DNA of 64,000 nt, from assembly GCA_013365365.1 (NCBI GenBank), contig JABVXU010000005.1:1-64000 (forward strand). The letters run 5' to 3'. The position numbers and the translations under genes were made by a program. Shown one piece after another: positions 25,772-37,966 of the stretch; the stretch's first letter is position 1, and every line of letters begins with the position of its first letter. The stretch comes from Cruorifilaria tuberocauda (lineage: Eukaryota > Nematoda > Chromadorea > Rhabditida > Onchocercidae). The notes beneath the pieces are model-generated. The model made no database searches. It was given only the letters and a program-made list of their open reading frames with translations, and was not told the origin of the DNA.

Positions 25772-26817
25772 AAAGAAGATAAAGAGATAAAACTTTTTTT
25801 TCTTTGATCTCCTCTCCGTTTATTTGGCTCTCTTTCGTATAATAGATATCATCATTATTTCTCGATAAATAAGAGGAGAAGATTGGAAAATTTCCTACTC
25901 TCTAACCATTTTCAAATTCACACCTAATTTTTTTTAAGTTTAGTTATTAATTTCTATCATGAGAATATTTTATTTTTATTTTTGTATTTCTTATTTTATT
26001 TTAGTTATTACTATTATATATATATATATTTGTCATGCAAAGTTAATTCGTCTTCAAACGATTTCTTTCTTCCAGAATTATACTTTTTAAGCGGTTGTGT
26101 ATTGCAGAAGCGGTTGGATTATATAATCTGAGAATAAATTTCATCTGACAAACAGCTATGAGAATTCTTTTCTGGTATCATCTTTCTTTTCCACTTCCTT
26201 TAAATTACTTTTAAATGATTTACTATAATTTCAATATCTATTTAATTTATGAACCTCACATATATGACCTGTTTTCTTTGTTTTATAATTTTCACATACG
26301 TAAAAGAGATGATAATTCGAGTCGAAATAAAAGGTAAAATAGAGAAAAGTTTTTTTTAACAGTTTAAATCCATTTTACTTTTTCAATTACCTAACAATTC
26401 TGATTGAGATAGAGTAATGGGAACATTAGAGAGGTTACTGCAAACAATTTTTCTTAAATATTTTCAGCCCACAACTGGAGATAATAGCAGATTTGATTAC
26501 ATCATCGAAAATTACCCCACTCGAAATCGTTATTTTTGTTTGACATAAAACTGGCTTTTTTAAATTAATCTCTTTCACCACACATATGCTTCATTGAACT
26601 TTGTTCTTTGGAGTTATCATCGAGAGTAAGAGCAAAATAAAACAGCTGTTTTAGTAATGAGTTCATGAAGCTTTACTTTTACTTAATACTTATTACTTCT
26701 ACTTCTACTTATTACTGTCATTTCCATTTCAATTTTTAAATCTTTTTAGAATTATAAAACACAATAGCAATCAATAATTCTATACAATTCATGGATTATA
26801 ACTTAAATGAGAAATTA

Positions 26818-28144
26818 ATGAGGAAGATTTTGTAAAAAATAAAATCAGCTAAATTCTTTTCATTCTTTTCACTGTCATATCAAACATTTTACTCTCAAAT
26901 TACTGTAGTTTGTTACTGTTCGCGATAACAGTACTGGAGGCAGGTGTAGTTAAAAGACACAATAAACGTTTCTCAGGATTCAATGTTGCTGGAATTGGTG
27001 GAAGTGCTGGATGTGTAGTCGTGGTATGATTTTTTTTGTTGGTATTTAAAGGATAATGTATTGATTTTTCCCAGGATGAATCCGCGGGAGTTAAGGAAAA
27101 AAAAATTGAAACATTTGTTACTATATTTTAGCTTAATTGAGAGATACTTTAGTTCATTCAAGAGTTATAATTAACAGGATAGCAAACTGTTTGCTAATGG
27201 CTTCTTCCTTCGAGATTTGAGTACTGAAGAACAAAGAGAACTTGCACAGTACGTGGAAGAATCAAATAAATACAAGGAGGTAAGAAAAGTTTCCTGAAGA
27301 ATTTTTGAATTCAGAATGTCAGGAATGGAAAATGATTTTTTCAAATTTAGCTAATCTGTAAAAAGCATGAAAATATATTGCATGATGCCTACATTACTTT
27401 CATTTCATAGGTATCTTTGAAGGATTAAAATTTATTTAAATTAAGAAATATTAGAATAAAAAGTTCAAGAGGAAATGACGTACTGTGTAACCTCTGTAGG
27501 AACTGAAACTATCGCTGGAAGAAAGACGTAAGGGATGGCAATTAGCACGGCAAAGCGAGAAAGGTGCCAAGATTTTATCATCACTTACGGAAAAGGATCT
27601 TCCAAAACCACCGAAAAAACCATCCTTCTGCAGCGCTACTGATACCACTCAGTACTATTTCGATGGTTGCATGGTTCAGGTACTTCTATAATCATTCACT
27701 TTAAAAATAGTACTGAGGTGGATTTATTGAAAGGTAAAATTCATAATAACTCATTGTAGAATAATAAAATATATGTGGGACGAAATTATGTGCGAGATTT
27801 GACAGCAGAGGAAATGAAAGAACTGAAAACATTTGATTCCAAAATGTCTTCCTATCAGAAGTACCTGTCTTCCTCTCTTCAACAGGTAACAAGTGATTCC
27901 TTTTCAAATTTAGATTAGACAAATCTTCAAATCTTCTGAGAAGAGTTGCAGGTAGTTTGAGAATTGTGTTATTTTCTAGCAAATGGACAATCTATTCGGT
28001 GATAAGGCAAATTTCTTTAATTTGTTCATGGGTACACGTCGTGACAGCTCTTCGCAGTCATCCGAAGCTACAACCGTCTCGACAACCACTCCAACACCGG
28101 TTGAAGTACCAGAAACACCAAGTTTCTGTATTGCAATCTACTGA
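26818..28144 (+). CDS. aspin / Ov33-Bm33-type pepsin inhibitor-3 family protein
   Basis: Secreted filarial antigen of the pepsin-inhibitor-3 family (Ascaris PI-3, Onchocerca Ov33, Brugia Bm33), whose founding member inhibits aspartic proteases. Exons: 26818-26831, 26909-27023, 27178-27279, 27500-27679, 27760-27885, 27980-28144, in phase, 233 aa. The signal peptide is [16 protein letters not shown], assembled across a 77-base intron. Mature [20 protein letters not shown] is typical of the family. Two PI-3 repeats are visible: the first around [19 protein letters not shown], the second around [32 protein letters not shown], each with the VRDL/LRDL plus TAEE or STEE signature. The tail is Ser/Thr/Pro-rich and ends PSFCIAIY, like the C-terminal FC of PI-3. 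Cysteines pair as in the family. An in-frame ATG at 26791 would add nine polar residues; the shorter start gives a normal signal peptide. Whether this filarial form inhibits proteases cannot be read from sequence. Confidence 0.93.
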
Positions 28145-28397
28145 AAAGCTATAAACCAGAAAAGGCTAACTCTGGTGTCTATTGTTTACTTATATGCTTA
28201 TTTTGCATCATTTTAACCGGAATTGAAATAACTTTCTGTTTATCCTACCAGTTTATTCTAACTCGTTTTAGTAGAAGGATTACTTTTAAGCGATGATTCA
28301 TATCAACAGCTACTTTTTTTTTAAAGTATCGGTAATTAATTAGTTTCAATCGCTAATGTATTTTTTGCAGTTATTCGTTCTTCTGTAATGTTTTTAT

Positions 28398-28403
28398 AAT
28401 AAA
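28398..28403 (+). terminator. poly(A) signal of aspin gene
   Basis: AATAAA about 255 bases after the aspin stop codon. Confidence 0.45.
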
Positions 28404-28819
28404 TATTATTCACTCTTATTTGAAAGAAACAGCGATATGTGAAGTGGAAATGTAATCGCTATCTCATTCACGAACAGCTCTTAGCAGCTGTTCGAACGAA
28501 GAAATAGTTCTAACAAAAAGTTTAGTACCACAGGATGCTCAAGACAATCCTTAACAAACTTATCATGTTAACTTTGAAATGCAGACAGAGAATTACTTAA
28601 TACCATTGAAGCACTGTTACTTAATCGAGAATAACAATGAGATACATTATATATAATAAATTTTTCGAGAAACTTCGAATTAATGAAAATTATTGATTGC
28701 AAAGGTCACACACCATCTCTCCTCCAACGTGAAAGCAATGACTTAGTTCGCGCTTTCCTGAAAGCTTCGATAACCGCATATTCCAGTGAAATCTTCATAA
28801 GGTCACACTAGCATCATAT

Positions 28820-28912
28820 ACGCTACCCGCGGGGGAACTGCCGACCCTCGCTCCCGAGACATGTCGGACCGCCAGAGCGGTCCATCTGGACAAAATATGA
28901 ATCATGCTTAAC
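28820..28912 (+). other. GC-rich island with perfect hairpin and mini-ORF
   Basis: Abrupt GC-rich patch in AT-rich surroundings. It contains CCGCGGGGG, a perfect hairpin GGACCGC-CAGA-GCGGTCC (28864-28881) and the palindrome GACATGTC. A 16-codon plus-strand frame starts in the palindrome at 28860 and reads MSDRQSGPSGQNMNHA before a TAA. It may be a protein-coding remnant or first exon, a structured RNA or a regulatory element. None can be decided from sequence alone. Confidence 0.4.
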
Positions 28913-30850
28913 CCAAGACCGTCAATGCGTTCTCCTCAGTTTACATATAAATTTTTCCCAAGTAGCATTGAGTGGTTTCATGTTGTGTAACCTCACAGTC
29001 TACCATTTTTTCTCTCCTGTACGTTATTTCTCTATTTCTTTCCTACTCTGTCAGTTACATAGAAATTTTTGTAATGAAATTTAAATGTGATAATGATAAG
29101 TGTTAATGCTTATATCTATAATAATTAGTGGAAACTTATTTCTTTCACATGTATAACCGTTATTAATATTACAAGAAGTCGATAGGTAATAACTCAAAGT
29201 TGCAAAAAGCTGATAGGTAATAACTCAGAGAAATTTGATCATACTTTCCAATTAGTATCATTTCCATGCATTCCTTACTTTTCCACTGATAGAGCTCAAA
29301 AGTGCAAAAAGCCTAAACTTTACCCCAGAAGAAACGATCAGAACTGAGTACACAATGCCAAGCTTAGTGATATTTAACAGCTAATTCAACTTGATAATGA
29401 TAACGAGGAATATATGAGAAGCACATTTGCTAAATGTTTAGAAACGAAATTAAGATAGCGCGAATTCGCAAAAGAATTACCAATAAGGAATGTTACGTCG
29501 CTTAGCATGTTAGCATACATCTATTCACCAGGAATATTCACCAAGAACGTTCTCGAATGTGAAAGAATGTTCTGGAATGAAATACCAAATTGATAAGATG
29601 TTATCGTCTAATGCAAATTTGATATTTCTCATCCAAGTGGTTGAAATACCATCGAATTTTATATGAAATATAAATATATTCTCGATATGAATCGAAATGA
29701 ATTTTATTCGTTCATTTTATCATTAATCAGTTATCACTAATATATCAGTCACTTAATCTCATATCGATTCAAAAAAGAAAAGCAAATGATATCGATGATT
29801 GCTAATTATTAGCAGCTTCAAGGAATACCTGCCAAACAGATTAATCTATATTAGAATAAGTTCTGACATCTTTCATTTACTTTTTTCACTTTCGTTACTA
29901 AAACCATAGTAAAGGCAACAAGTGAATGTGATAATAAGTTTCATGAAATTTTAGACTTTACCTTTGTTGTCTTCAGATGCATAAAAGATATCTGTTATCT
30001 GTGAATTTGAGAAATTAAGTCAGAACAATAGGAATTTTATACGATGTACTTAAAATTATATTATATTTCGAAATGTCGATTCTAAAATAAAATAAAAATT
30101 AATACTTTAATTATCCTTCTTATACATTGCACAGAATGCTAGTAAATTACTGAAAGAAAATATAATTCACTTCAAACTTACTTCAAGCTAAAAAATTAGT
30201 TCGATTAATTCGACTTGCTGATTAACAGAAAATTGTTTATTTTAACTAATTTAGATATGGCATCAAAAAATGGTACAATTTTGAGTGAACTTTGAAAAAG
30301 TTGAAAAAGTCATTTAAAAAATAATAATTCATAATTTCAAACGGACAAGTCATTTTTCTCCTTTAACTCCTCGATATTTCAGAAAATCTAAAGACTTTTC
30401 GACTTGTTTGATAGGAAACTTTCCATATTGATTGAAATCATCTGGAAGTTGTCAGATTCCAGAAGAATCTATTTTAGTATTTTATAAATATTCCAGGAAA
30501 TCTTTTAATTAATTTATGTTCGTAATTAAAAATCAATAAAATACATTCATTAAATTTCATTATGTGTCTTTTTTTCAACTTTTTCATTTCCCACTTTGTC
30601 ATATCAAGCAAATGAAAAATATTTTTAAAACATTTCAAGTTTTATATCATTTCATTTTTAAAGTGTGCTCAAGCATCAAGTTCAATCCTGCTAAGAAATA
30701 CTTCATATCTAATCCTACTTTTACCTAATTCTGTGAGAGGTTAAGGTAAAAAAAAGGATGTAATTTTTTGAAAGATAAAAATGTCCTTATAGAGAAATAA
30801 ATTTCTTGACTACTGAGATTATAGTTATGTAATGAGCATTTAAATGTTCA
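28913..30850. other. AT-rich intergenic sequence
   Basis: No supported gene. A short near-repeat of GATAGGTAATAACTC occurs at about 29180 and 29211. Confidence 0.5.
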
Positions 30851-30875
30851 TTTGACGCTATTGTTTCAACCCCAG

Positions 30876-31080
30876 TGCGGTGATCTTTTCACCATTCCCG
30901 GATTGATTCTCGAATGCCGCTTCGCATGTCCTCAATTCTTACCTCAGACATCCCGTTGCGTGATTTTCGCTGCGGGAGATAATCTTAGGACATTGTTTTC
31001 GACGCTGCGGCATGTTTGCAACATTCAAAATATCCAAAATGCAACAGTCATTCCAATATTATGCAATCAAACAATTTAAC
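30876..31080 (+). CDS. candidate terminal exon of an unidentified secreted protein
   Basis: A frame of about 68 codons opens after a possible acceptor (CAACCCCAG, ending at 30875) and stops at 31078-31080. It is distinctly richer in GC than its surroundings and carries five cysteines spread through it (CGDLF, ECRFACPQF, SRCVIF, HVCNI, ILCNQ), with a hydrophobic, exon-like composition. It has no ATG of its own, so an upstream exon would be needed and none is recognised. It could equally be a decayed exon. No family assigned. Confidence 0.3.
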
Positions 31081-33240
31081 CGTTATTAATTGGATTTCTA
31101 TTTTATTTTATTTTTTTTTGCTATTTGAGCGGAAAAGAAAGTAAGTCGTAAACAATTTGCAAAAAATTCATTTTTTTAAGCCTACTGATTTCCAGATATT
31201 TTTTCGTTTCTATTAAAACTACCATGATATATTAGGAAAACAGTAATCCTGTTTTCAATCAATATTTCAAACATTCATTCATAGTACATAGAAATGTTTT
31301 AATCGTCTCTCAGCTCTTCATAGCTAAAAAGAAAACATTTGAATTAGCAAAACTTTTTTTCACTTTTATCTTAATTAACTCAGAGATACGGTAGTGATTG
31401 AAATTTTGTTTTGTTTTCGAAATCAATCATCCATATCTTAGAATTGTTCAATCTCAGAATAAAGAATATTTTGTTAGAGACTTTTTCGATTCCTTAATTA
31501 GATGCACAGCTTCATCATTAATTAATTAATTAATTAATTAATTGTTTATGCATCTTTCCCTTTTCAATAATACAAAAATGTAAAAGGAGAAGATAGGGAT
31601 TGTATGATATGATGATCGATTGATGAATTATAATTGCAATACTTTTTACTTTTGAAAGTATATTTTGGAATGCATTAGGTCAATGTCATCAAAAAATAAT
31701 AATTTCTCGTTTGATAATTTTAAAATGATTTTTGAAATTTTAATAAATGAGATTACGACAAATGGATCAATGAACCGATAATTCGTTTTTTCTTGATTCA
31801 TCACATGATTTCTTCCATATGAAATACATTTACCTTTATGAACTAAAAATGGGCCAAATAAAACATTTTCAATAAGTATTGGCATAATTGCATCGAAATT
31901 ATGCCAATATTACTGAAAAACTTTGATAAAGGTTTTCCAACTTTTTTTGATATTTAATAGATTTTAATTCATTTAAAATGAAAAAATATCTCTTCTCATG
32001 ACATTTCATTTTTGGAAATCAAAAAAATTCTATAATTTTTTTAAAGTTTACATTTAAAAATTATTCAATGGTAATACAGCGATAGGAAATTAAATTTTTA
32101 GCTAAGTTAATTTTAATCACATAATAATACATTTTACATTGACTTACAGTACAAGTTATAGACCTTTACAAAAAGTGGAAATTTTAATTCAGGTTAAAAA
32201 CGAGAATTGCCTTAACCGATACATTGTTTTCATATTTCTTCATCAATCCAAATAATAGATTTATGCAAATTTCTAGCAAGTGGATAATTATCAAGCACCT
32301 TAATAATCTAATTGCTTTTTTTCCTAGCATTGGGATAAAGAAAAGCCGCAGAGAGATTTGATTTCTGGATATTTGATTTGAATGGTACCAAAGAGCTAGA
32401 AGCAATTAATATGCTAATTATTATGTGCTTCTTTTCATGGATTTCAATCATCGAAGCCGATAAAAGTGATAGAAGGAATTATTAGTAATCATGAAATTAA
32501 GAAGCTTATTTCTTTTTTCTCTTTTCATCGATGAAAAACGAACTGATTAATAAACACTTCATCTCTAATGTATCCTTAAGTGACCGCTCAGGATTAAGTT
32601 ATACTGTAGCTTCATTAATACTAGCTTTTATGTCAAAGTTATATAAAGTTACCTCGTTCATTAAACGTATATTTGTCATTTGGGTAAATCTCTAGTTAAA
32701 TTTTTGGGTAAAACTTTTCTCATGCCCTGAAAATAAATTTAACAAATACATGTGTTATTTTTCTCAAACTTTGACAAAAATCCATGTTAAGTTAAAATAA
32801 TTTGAATTTTTAAAAATAAACAAATCTAAATCTACCTTTTATCCTAATTTCGATGTTTAAACTTAAAGCAATCAAAATAGTCAATTCCAATTTTGCTAAA
32901 ATATCAAAAAAAAAAAAGTAATCAAGAAGAAAGCATAATTATTAAAACCTGAAAAGTATGATTGCAAGCAACTTAAATTGCAATTAAAATTTACAGTTTA
33001 GCAAAGTGAAACAACCTGTATTTGTTAAATTTATTTTCAGAATATTTGCTTGATATTATTAACATTACTGTAATAATTGTATGGCAAACCGGTAAACTGT
33101 TTTATTGAGGTGAATCAAATAAGCATAATTGCAATGCTTTCCATTTTCTCTATTAAGGCGAGGAAAGCCTGGTTTTTAAGAATTATTGGCGCTTAGTGTA
33201 CCTAATTTAGCCATCGGATAGCAAACAAAGCAATATAGCT

Positions 33241-33255
33241 TGACCTCGTTGACCT
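33241..33255 (-). promoter_or_regulatory. nuclear-receptor-type direct repeat (DR3)
   Basis: On the minus strand AGGTCA-ACG-AGGTCA, two perfect half-sites three bases apart, inside a GC-richer island that also has a CAGGTG E-box near 33295. Binding is inferred from motif only. Confidence 0.35.
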
Positions 33256-34788
33256 TCTGTCGATTTTCCCGCCCAACAGCATACTTAATGGGCAGGTGAT
33301 TTCAATCACTTGCGATTTTGGTGATCTTATAGGTGAAATACGAAGAAATCAAATATCATCATTAAAAATTGTTTATAAAAAAGAAAAGAAAAACAGTTTT
33401 GAATTATTATTTTCAACCCATAATTGATTATTTATTATTTAAAATTTATTACTTGCAATCTTTCGTTAATTAATTTGAAATTATTAAAATTAATAAATTA
33501 TCATTCCTTCTTGCCTTTTTTCCAAATTATACATCACTCATGCAAGAAGAGGTCAAAGTTTATGAAAAAAAAAAATGCGTGACAACTGTAGACTTTGATC
33601 AAAATTATTTTTGTGAATTCGTTGAAGAGACTTCTGCGCCTATCCGTACCTCACTAATATTCTATAACTCATTTCAATTATTCATTAATTGACATGTGGT
33701 TCGATAGTAAGTAGACAACATTTTGGCGCTCATTCACTCAAAATTTATGACTTGTTAACGAGGTGGAACCTTAACATTCATTAAGTATTCCATGCTGATT
33801 ATGGATTGATCAATATCATTAATGTGAACCTGAATCATGGACAGTTTCATTTGCATATCTTAAATATCCCAAATTCATTAAAATAAAAGTAAAGAAATAA
33901 AATTTGCTAAAATTTTAAGCTACTTTTTAATTAAGCAAAATACTTTCTAACTAATATTTTTATAAATGAATTTCGGCAAATTACGATATAATGAGCTAAT
34001 TAACAAAATTACTTTAATTATAAAGCAGTATTTTGCATGTTTGTATTTATTAAAAAACGATTTATATATTTCCTGAAAAGATGCATTATTGTACTTTCAG
34101 TTTCTTTCTTTCTTTTTTAAAGCACTGAAATATTTTCCAGTTACCAATCTTTAATTATTCATCCCATAGATAATTTTGTCGATAAGTAAGCTTTCATCGT
34201 TTATCCGAGATTTTAATTGCTAGTCATTTAGTTATAGCTGTCGGATCCTGCTGTGTAATGTGATCCGGAAAGCCTGAACAACCGATATCATATAGATATA
34301 TATTTCCAACATGAATGCTTGTAATTATGTCTTTATTATTGAGGACATTTGCCCGCTCTAATTATTATTATTCGGAAGTTTATTTTATTCCTCAATTGAT
34401 AGCTTTTTTGAGATAAATCTTTTTATTTACGAAAAAAAAATCAATACATGAATTTTACTTCTAATTTTTTTTTTCTATTATAACTCATTAAAATTTTTAT
34501 TGTAAAGTATAATCACCAAAAATACTTTTACAAGAAATTACAAAAAAAACTCCAATAATTCTTCCGCTAATAACCATTTGGCTTAAATTATTACTTTATA
34601 GTTTCGATTTTAACTTTCTTTAAATTGATAGCATGCATATAAGGCGTATAATTTCCTCTGTTAATGGTAATTTTGAGTTAAAGCAATCCAAGAAAAGATG
34701 TCATGGATGAATTGGTGAAGAAGTGTTCGTCACGCATGATACGAATCGAAATTGCTTCTATAACCTGTTGCGGCATCTTTTGAAACAA

Positions 34789-34820
34789 TGTTTACCAAAG
34801 TAAACCATTTTCGACACGTG
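34789..34820. promoter_or_regulatory. forkhead inverted repeat next to CACGTG E-box
   Basis: TGTTTAC (34789-34795) and GTAAACC (34800-34806) form an inverted pair of forkhead core motifs four bases apart, and a CACGTG box follows at 34815-34820. It sits in a GC-richer island 3.2 kb upstream of the bHLH start. FOX-type and bHLH-type binding is inferred from known consensus motifs. Confidence 0.4.
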
Positions 34821-35351
34821 ACCAACAAAAAAAAGAAAAAAAGCATAATTGGAGAAGAAACAATCAATTGAAATTGTTGAAAATCAAAATTTTCCCTTTA
34901 CATTCAACAATATCTTTTTTTTTAATTTTTACTAATATTACCTTCATTTTTTATCAAATTATTTGCAGTAAGCGTAAATGACGTACGTGAAAATTTTCTC
35001 CGTTACATATAAATATGTGTCTTTTATACGCAGAAGCTATTATATCATTGATAAAGTTAACTTTAAGCATAAATGAATTGAAGCGATCTATCGGCGATAT
35101 ATACTTGCATGATTAAAGCATAATTTTTCTGTTATCTTTTTTTTTTTGAATTTTGCAAAAATTTTAAATATCACTGTGGTTGAAAAAAGAATGCAATAAT
35201 AAACGTAAATGATAGAAGTAATGAGATTAGAATGAAAATCAATTTTAGAGTAAATGATTGAAATAATTGAATTGAACTGAATTGAATAGCGATAGTTTAT
35301 GGTTTTGTGGAAAGTGTGAAGATTTACATTGTTTTATAAGTGACATATTGT

Positions 35352-35362
35352 CCACTCTCCCC

Positions 35363-35406
<44 letters not shown>
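35352..35406 (+). repeat. (CT)n tract
   Basis: Pyrimidine-only run, nearly pure (CT)n in its second half. Confidence 0.9.
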
Positions 35407-35410
<4 letters not shown>

Positions 35411-37036
35411 AAATCATCCAAGCAAACTGGTTCTTGTTTCTGAAGGAAATTTTCAAATCTGCAGATGTTTGAAAATACATTTATGCATCTACAGTTTCTT
35501 TATTGAATTATGCTGTTGTACAACAGAATTGGACTAAAGAGATTAATCGTTTTCGTTTATAAGTAATTCATGAAAATTTCACTACAGATTAATTTACGAG
35601 TAATTGAAATATAAATTAATTCAATAATTCAATTTCATTTTCATTTTGGATAAATTGATTTATTCATTTCAACTCAATTTTCCGCCACATAATTTCAACA
35701 TTTCAGTTTAAATTCATTTGAATTGTTTTATTCAATAGCACAATTCAATTCAAATTCAAACTGAAATTGAAATTGAGTTTTTAAAAAAATTTAAAGCAAC
35801 GATGGAACGATGGAAAACAAAAATCATCATTAAGCTTAATAATTTTAGAAAATTAATTCATAATCGATTGATCGATCTATCTGCTTCTTCCTGATTAAAC
35901 CAAACTGATGGATAAACTAAGATGTGATATTAGAAATATATTTTCAATAGGCAAAAATCAACATTGCCAATATTTCATTGTTTGATTTTAATAAATTTTT
36001 CATTTAGTGATATATATGAATGTTTAAACTTTGTTTACTAACATTTCAATCAATCATTTACTTAACCGATCATGATGAAATAAAGTTTTAAGTTTCACTA
36101 CTGGTCATCTGCTTCTAAAATAGATTTATTGCATTTGAGGGAAGTGATTGAACAGAGTTGTAAAGAGAGAATGTTCATGAATAGATCATCCAATTTTGTT
36201 GCCAATCGGATAAGAATGTTTCTATCCTGTTGTGCTTCAAATTTGTCAGTAATCAGTAATCAGGATGACATCTGCTCCTTCAACCACACTATCAACTTAC
36301 TCATCATTTCATAAAATTAATTCACTTAGCATTTGCAAGTTTAAATTCATGCAATTGAAGCATTTCAATTACTTTCTCTGTAAGTATTATGTATGCCATA
36401 GAATATATTGTGATTAAATTTACTGTAACTTAAAGTTTATTAGTAAAAAGTATTGAAATTAATAAATAATCTTCCAGGGAGTATATTAGATAGAGTATAA
36501 TAAATTCGAAATATATGAAAATAAAAAAATATCATCTTTACCTTAAATAACCTTTTCTACCGAATGATTTTTCAGGTGCTCTAAAATTACCTGATGAATT
36601 CAGACGAAATTGTGTTGTTTACTCGCATTGAAGCTTACGTGAAATCAGAATATTTCATGTAAAAATGCAATTGCTATGTAAATTACAGCCTAAGGAACCG
36701 CAATAGAAAGACAATAACCACATGCAATTTATTTAAAATGATGCTCGATGAGGAAAAAGAAAGTGGAAGAAAATTACTGCAATTGCAATTCGTCCAATCC
36801 AAGCTTTTTTATGATTCATAGTTTCAGCAAAAATTCTTTTTTTTTTTCTTTTTTTGCTTTTTACTTAATCTCTGCATGACTCATCTTTCTTCTATGAATC
36901 AATGAAAGTAATTAGTTATTATATTGCATGAGTATTTCTCAAAAAATTGCATAAAATTTCAATTTACTTTATTTGATTAAATGCTAATTGATAAGAGTTA
37001 AATTATTGATAGATATTTGAATAAGCTGATAACTCT

Positions 37037-37082
37037 ATTTTACTTTTTAAATCGGTTCAAAGTTAATTAGAAATTAGTTTTA
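37037..37082 (+). repeat. 45-bp dispersed repeat, copy 1 (upstream of bHLH)
   Basis: ATTTTACTTTTTAAATCGGTT... is repeated in the same orientation at 39256-39300 with about 40 of 45 positions identical. The two copies flank the bHLH gene on either side. Confidence 0.6.
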
Positions 37083-37286
37083 TCCTATTTCTATAGGATT
37101 TTCATTTGGCAAATTTTAAACAGTAAAACTTTTGACAGTTTACTTTTGGTGACAATTCATCGTTTCCATCGTAAAAGTAAAAGTTTGAGAATGCTCAACA
37201 GGTAATATTATCCGGTATATTCTCTAAGTATAAACAAACAAATAGTCGATTTAGATAAATGAGAATAAAAAGGATTCGGAGGACGT

Positions 37287-37440
37287 TTGCATATGGTAAT
37301 CCATCAAAGGTACATGAACGGTAGGGGCGTGGTTGCTTTTCTAAACCGCGTCAGTTGCAGTCATCACCGGTCATCTTTCCATGAAACGTATCGCGGAACG
37401 GTTTGCTCTCCGGTTCACCTAATTCATTCCATCATTTACT
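37287..37440. promoter_or_regulatory. GC-richer island upstream of bHLH gene
   Basis: A block of balanced composition with GGGGCGTGG (an Sp/KLF-like box), CACCGGTCA and CGCGGAACGG, 530-680 bases before the bHLH start. A 67-codon frame crosses it but has no recognisable product. It may be the promoter-proximal control region. Confidence 0.35.
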
Positions 37441-37966
37441 CATCTATTATCATCCACTTACTTTACTTTCTCTTAACTTTTCTTGATTAAATTTAATATT
37501 CCTCAAGTTTCCTCAAGTGGTCATTTTAAAAAATCGCGATGCAATCGATGCTTTTTGTAGTTTTTATCAGTTGTAATTCAGTTCTTTTAATTTCTTAAAG
37601 TCTCCTAATTGATTAAATTAAATTAAATTAAATTAATGCATCATTGCAAGCATTGCAATGATCAATTTATTGTTTTGTAAATAAACTTTTTCGTTATTGG
37701 CTATTTAATATTTTAATTCTACTTTATAATTCCACTTGATATTCAAAACTTTAAAATATTTAAATCATTTTGATGATCAAAATAAAAAAAACTATTAATC
37801 AGCACATCAGATTAGTAATCGAAATAAAATTTCGAAAAAATTCAAAATATTATCATAATTTTTTTGGAGCTCACTTTGCTTTCACTATTTCAGATTCTCT
37901 TCCTTATCAGTCAAAACTGCTATCTATTAACTATTATCAGGTACCATAGAGGTACTTTAAATAAGA

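Larger units (their letters stand above)
20958..26790. other. gene desert between BRAP and aspin
   Basis: Nearly 6 kb of very AT-rich sequence. Open frames are short, without splice support or recognisable products. It contains an ATT-rich simple-repeat zone at 25379-25507 and a 56-bp tandem duplication at 25661-25771. Confidence 0.5.
31081..37036. other. non-coding region upstream of the bHLH gene
   Basis: About 6 kb without a supported exon. It is mostly very AT-rich, with (TTAA)n at 31515-31542, a (CT)n tract at 35352-35406 and several short islands of higher GC: 33155-33340 (with nuclear-receptor half-sites), 34225-34285 and 34690-34830 (forkhead palindrome and CACGTG). The islands look like regulatory modules of the bHLH gene. 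Open frames here lack splice support. Confidence 0.5.

Noticed and set aside
28820..28912. Insertion of Wolbachia or ribosomal DNA as explanation of the GC-rich island
   Set aside because: Too GC-rich and too short for Wolbachia DNA, and no rRNA segment is recognised in it.
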